The position numbers and the translations under genes are program-made. From an uncultured Catenibacterium sp. (GTDB lineage Bacteria; Bacillota_I; Bacilli_A; Erysipelotrichales; Coprobacillaceae), in NCBI GenBank assembly GCA_900764725.1, contig CAAFPB010000155.1, positions 1 through 7,519 of the forward strand: DNA of 7,519 nucleotides, written 5' to 3'. The notes under the pieces were generated by a model, which saw nothing but the letters and a program-made list of their open reading frames with translations, did no database searches and was not told the DNA's origin. Of the stretch, positions 5,987-7,519 are shown piece by piece. The first letter of the stretch is position 1. Each line of letters opens with the position of its first letter.

Positions 5987-6030
5987 CTTAGGCTATGTAG
6001 AAGGTTTTATTAATTTAAATAATTGAGATT

Positions 6031-6174
6031 ATGATAGAATTATCAAAATTTGATTTTAATGGTTTGAAACCATTAGATGAAAGTCTGTTGTCTGAGGCAG
6101 ACATGTTGGAGGTATTAGGCGGTAAAGATAGCGTCTATATCTACAATACTGGGGAATGTAAGATCTATTTGTAA
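6031..6174 (+). CDS. Double-glycine RiPP precursor peptide 2
   Basis: 47 residues, too short for a default ORF caller. Leader of 31 residues: MIELSKFDFNGLKPLD, then ESLLSEADMLEVLGG, ending in a double glycine (G30-G31). The LLSEADMLEVLGG block is the usual leader end for C39-type export and matches the ELSxLLGG end of precursor 1, although the two leaders differ in length and the first half has no counterpart. Predicted 16-residue core: KDSVYIYNTGECKIYL, with three Tyr and one Cys (C43 of the precursor). A YxY motif, an Asn-Thr-Gly turn and a Cys-Lys-Ile-Tyr end suggest aromatic or Cys cross-links by the adjacent radical SAM enzyme (inference). It lies 44 bp after the glycosyltransferase-like gene and 83 bp before the maturase, with a terminator-like hairpin in between. 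No promoter matching TAnnTTTG is visible directly upstream. Confidence 0.75.
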   Translation: MIELSKFDFNGLKPLDESLLSEADMLEVLGGKDSVYIYNTGECKIYL

Positions 6175-6199
6175 GCTGATAATTAACGTTTAGATCCTT

Positions 6200-6207
6200 T
6201 AACTTTG
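6200..6207 (+). promoter_or_regulatory. Possible -7 element upstream of the maturase
   Basis: TAACTTTG matches TAnnTTTG exactly, but no TTTG lies at the expected distance upstream. Transcription would start near 6214, inside the left arm of the hairpin, so such a transcript would escape the terminator. Weak by itself. Confidence 0.25.
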
Positions 6208-6255
6208 AGGTGCCAATGTTTTTAATAAAGGCATTGACATCTCTTAATTTTTTTT
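6207..6255 (+). terminator. Intrinsic terminator/attenuator between precursor 2 and the maturase
   Basis: GAGGTGCCAATG (6207-6218) pairs with CATTGACATCTC (6232-6243) over 12 positions with one mismatch and one G-U pair; a 13-nt AT-rich loop lies between. It is followed by TTAA and eight T (6248-6255). The T run ends two bases before the maturase ATG. A partial terminator here would make much more precursor than enzyme, a common arrangement in RiPP operons. Confidence 0.75.
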
Positions 6256-6257
6256 AA

Positions 6258-7519
6258 ATGTATAAACTAAGTAAATATAATTATATATTGACAAACTTTC
6301 CAGAAGCAGCTATATTGTTTAATGGAGTGACAAAGAACTTCTTTCTCATAAAGAGAGAGAAGTTGGCTCAGTATGTTAATTTACTCAATTCTTTCCAAGG
6401 CTTAGTTGATATTCCTACACCACATTTGGCATTATTGCAGAAGATGATAAGTGCTGGTTTTATAGTGAAAGAGAACGTAGATGAATTTCAGCTAGTTAGA
6501 AAGAGAGAACATGATTTTTTTGAGACTAAGGAATATCAAACAATCATAATACCAACCTATGATTGTAATTACTCATGTTGGTATTGCACTCAGAAGCATC
6601 AACCGACAGAACTTCAAGATATGAATGTAGAGAGAATCAAAAAACATATTGTATCTTATATAGAGCAGAATAATATATTGACTTATCATCTGTGTTGGTT
6701 TGGTGGTGAGCCGCTAATGCAAAAAAATAGAGTTGTTGAAATTTCGAACGATTTGTATCAGTATTGTTTGGTGAACAATATAGAATTCTGTGGACAAATC
6801 ACAACCAATGGGGCTCTTCTAGACGAAAAGTTGATATGCCAATTGAGTTCCGTGAAGATAGATCGCTACCAAATAACTATAGATGGCAATCGAGAAAATC
6901 ATAATCAAACAAAAAAGGGGAAAAACAGTACCTCATCTTTTGATTTGATCTTAAACAATGTAAAGATGTTGTTGGAGCTAAATAGTCACTCTATTGTCGT
7001 TCTTCGCCTGAACTATAATAGCCAAAAGCTTAAGGATTTTGATATGGTGAGGCAACTGGATGAAATCATTCCGAATCAGTTAAGAAACAGAATCTATGTC
7101 GATTTTCAAAGAATTTGGCAGGCAAAGTTCGAACAAAATTGTCTTCACGACTTATATGTACTTATGGATTTGTTTGCAAAAAGTGGCTATACTCTCTCTA
7201 CTAATGCATTCTTTTCTGCTTGTTATGTTGAGAAGACACATTTTGAGACTATTTATTATGATGGTAAAGTCGATTTTTGTGATAATTATGATTCCAATAT
7301 GGCAAGAGGCTCGATAGAAGATGATGGTAGTGTAAGTTGGAACGCTCCTCTGCCAACACGTATCGAGAAGAATAAAGCATATTCCGTCTGTGGTAACTGC
7401 TCCTTTTATCCTGTCTGTACTGGGGAATGTATGGCAAAGCGTGACAAGAGATTACGCTTAGGGATGGAGTTTGTATGTTCTGATAAGAGAAAGCAAGAAA
7501 TAGAGTTCAATATGTTGGA
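6258..7519 (+). CDS. Radical SAM/SPASM peptide maturase (partial, 3' cut by window edge)
   Basis: Open from ATG 6258 through the right edge: 420 codons visible, no stop. Residues 1-90 form a mixed helix/strand N-domain (MYKLSKYNYILTNFPEA...), in the place where such maturases often bind the leader peptide. The radical SAM core follows: C103-N-Y-S-C107-W-Y-C110 is the CX3CX2C motif for the SAM-binding [4Fe-4S] cluster; GGEP at 149-152 and TTNG near 182-185 are the usual SAM-site motifs. The C-terminal SPASM domain is textbook: C322, then G336-X4-C341, then C378-X2-C381-X5-C387-X3-C391, then C407, ligating auxiliary clusters. The enzyme should use a 5'-deoxyadenosyl radical to modify a ribosomal peptide, most likely precursor 2 next door and perhaps precursor 1. 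Thioether, cyclophane or other C-C links are all possible and cannot be told from sequence. AAATG just after the T-tract is the start; no ribosome site. Probably only a short tail is missing. Confidence 0.95.
   Translation, partial: MYKLSKYNYILTNFPEAAILFNGVTKNFFLIKREKLAQYVNLLNSFQGLVDIPTPHLALLQKMISAGFIVKENVDEFQLVRKREHDFFETKEYQTIIIPTYDCNYSCWYCTQKHQPTELQDMNVERIKKHIVSYIEQNNILTYHLCWFGGEPLMQKNRVVEISNDLYQYCLVNNIEFCGQITTNGALLDEKLICQLSSVKIDRYQITIDGNRENHNQTKKGKNSTSSFDLILNNVKMLLELNSHSIVVLRLNYNSQKLKDFDMVRQLDEIIPNQLRNRIYVDFQRIWQAKFEQNCLHDLYVLMDLFAKSGYTLSTNAFFSACYVEKTHFETIYYDGKVDFCDNYDSNMARGSIEDDGSVSWNAPLPTRIEKNKAYSVCGNCSFYPVCTGECMAKRDKRLRLGMEFVCSDKRKQEIEFNML

Noticed and set aside
7096..7437. Short ORFs on both strands near the right end
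   Set aside because: They overlap the radical SAM/SPASM gene in other frames; the SPASM cysteines fix the true frame.

Overview
The window looks like chromosomal DNA of a gut Bacteroidales bacterium, most likely Prevotella/Segatella. The reasons are promoters of the Bacteroidetes -33/-7 type (TTTG...TAnnTTTG), almost no Shine-Dalgarno sequences, an RprX-like HAMP-less sensor kinase, and double-glycine peptide precursors next to a radical SAM/SPASM maturase. The genus is an inference; no rRNA or other marker gene is present.

Left part (1-735): the C-terminal end of an IS110-family transposase runs in from the left edge. After it come about 495 gene-free bases: first a short segment that can fold (a possible transposon-end RNA), then an AT-rich stretch with six DnaA-box-like nonamers, a good candidate for a chromosomal replication origin. 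Middle-left (736-1968): nadA (quinolinate synthase, NAD synthesis), followed by two different tandem-repeat patches (22-bp and 21-bp units). The second patch contains a perfect 23-bp inverted repeat that probably ends transcription from both convergent sides.

Middle (1970-3561, minus strand): an intact membrane sensor histidine kinase. Where its response regulator should follow, only a 9-codon start and a 40-residue piece of the DNA-binding wing remain, so the regulator appears to have suffered an internal deletion.

Right part (3562-7519, plus strand): a putative ribosomally made peptide (RiPP) locus. A divergent control region with four TGATGTA-type half-sites in two tandem pairs lies between the kinase promoter and the promoter of a 43-residue double-glycine precursor (Trp/Tyr/Asp-rich core). 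After 485 bases without a convincing gene come a 549-residue protein with two GT-A-like halves (the second resembling DUF707), a second double-glycine precursor (47 residues), a terminator-like hairpin, and a radical SAM/SPASM peptide maturase cut off by the right edge.

Working model (inference): the kinase and a partner regulator control the divergent peptide locus. The radical SAM enzyme modifies one or both core peptides, the glycosyltransferase-like protein may add sugar, and a C39-type peptidase/exporter outside the window would cut after the double glycine and export the product.
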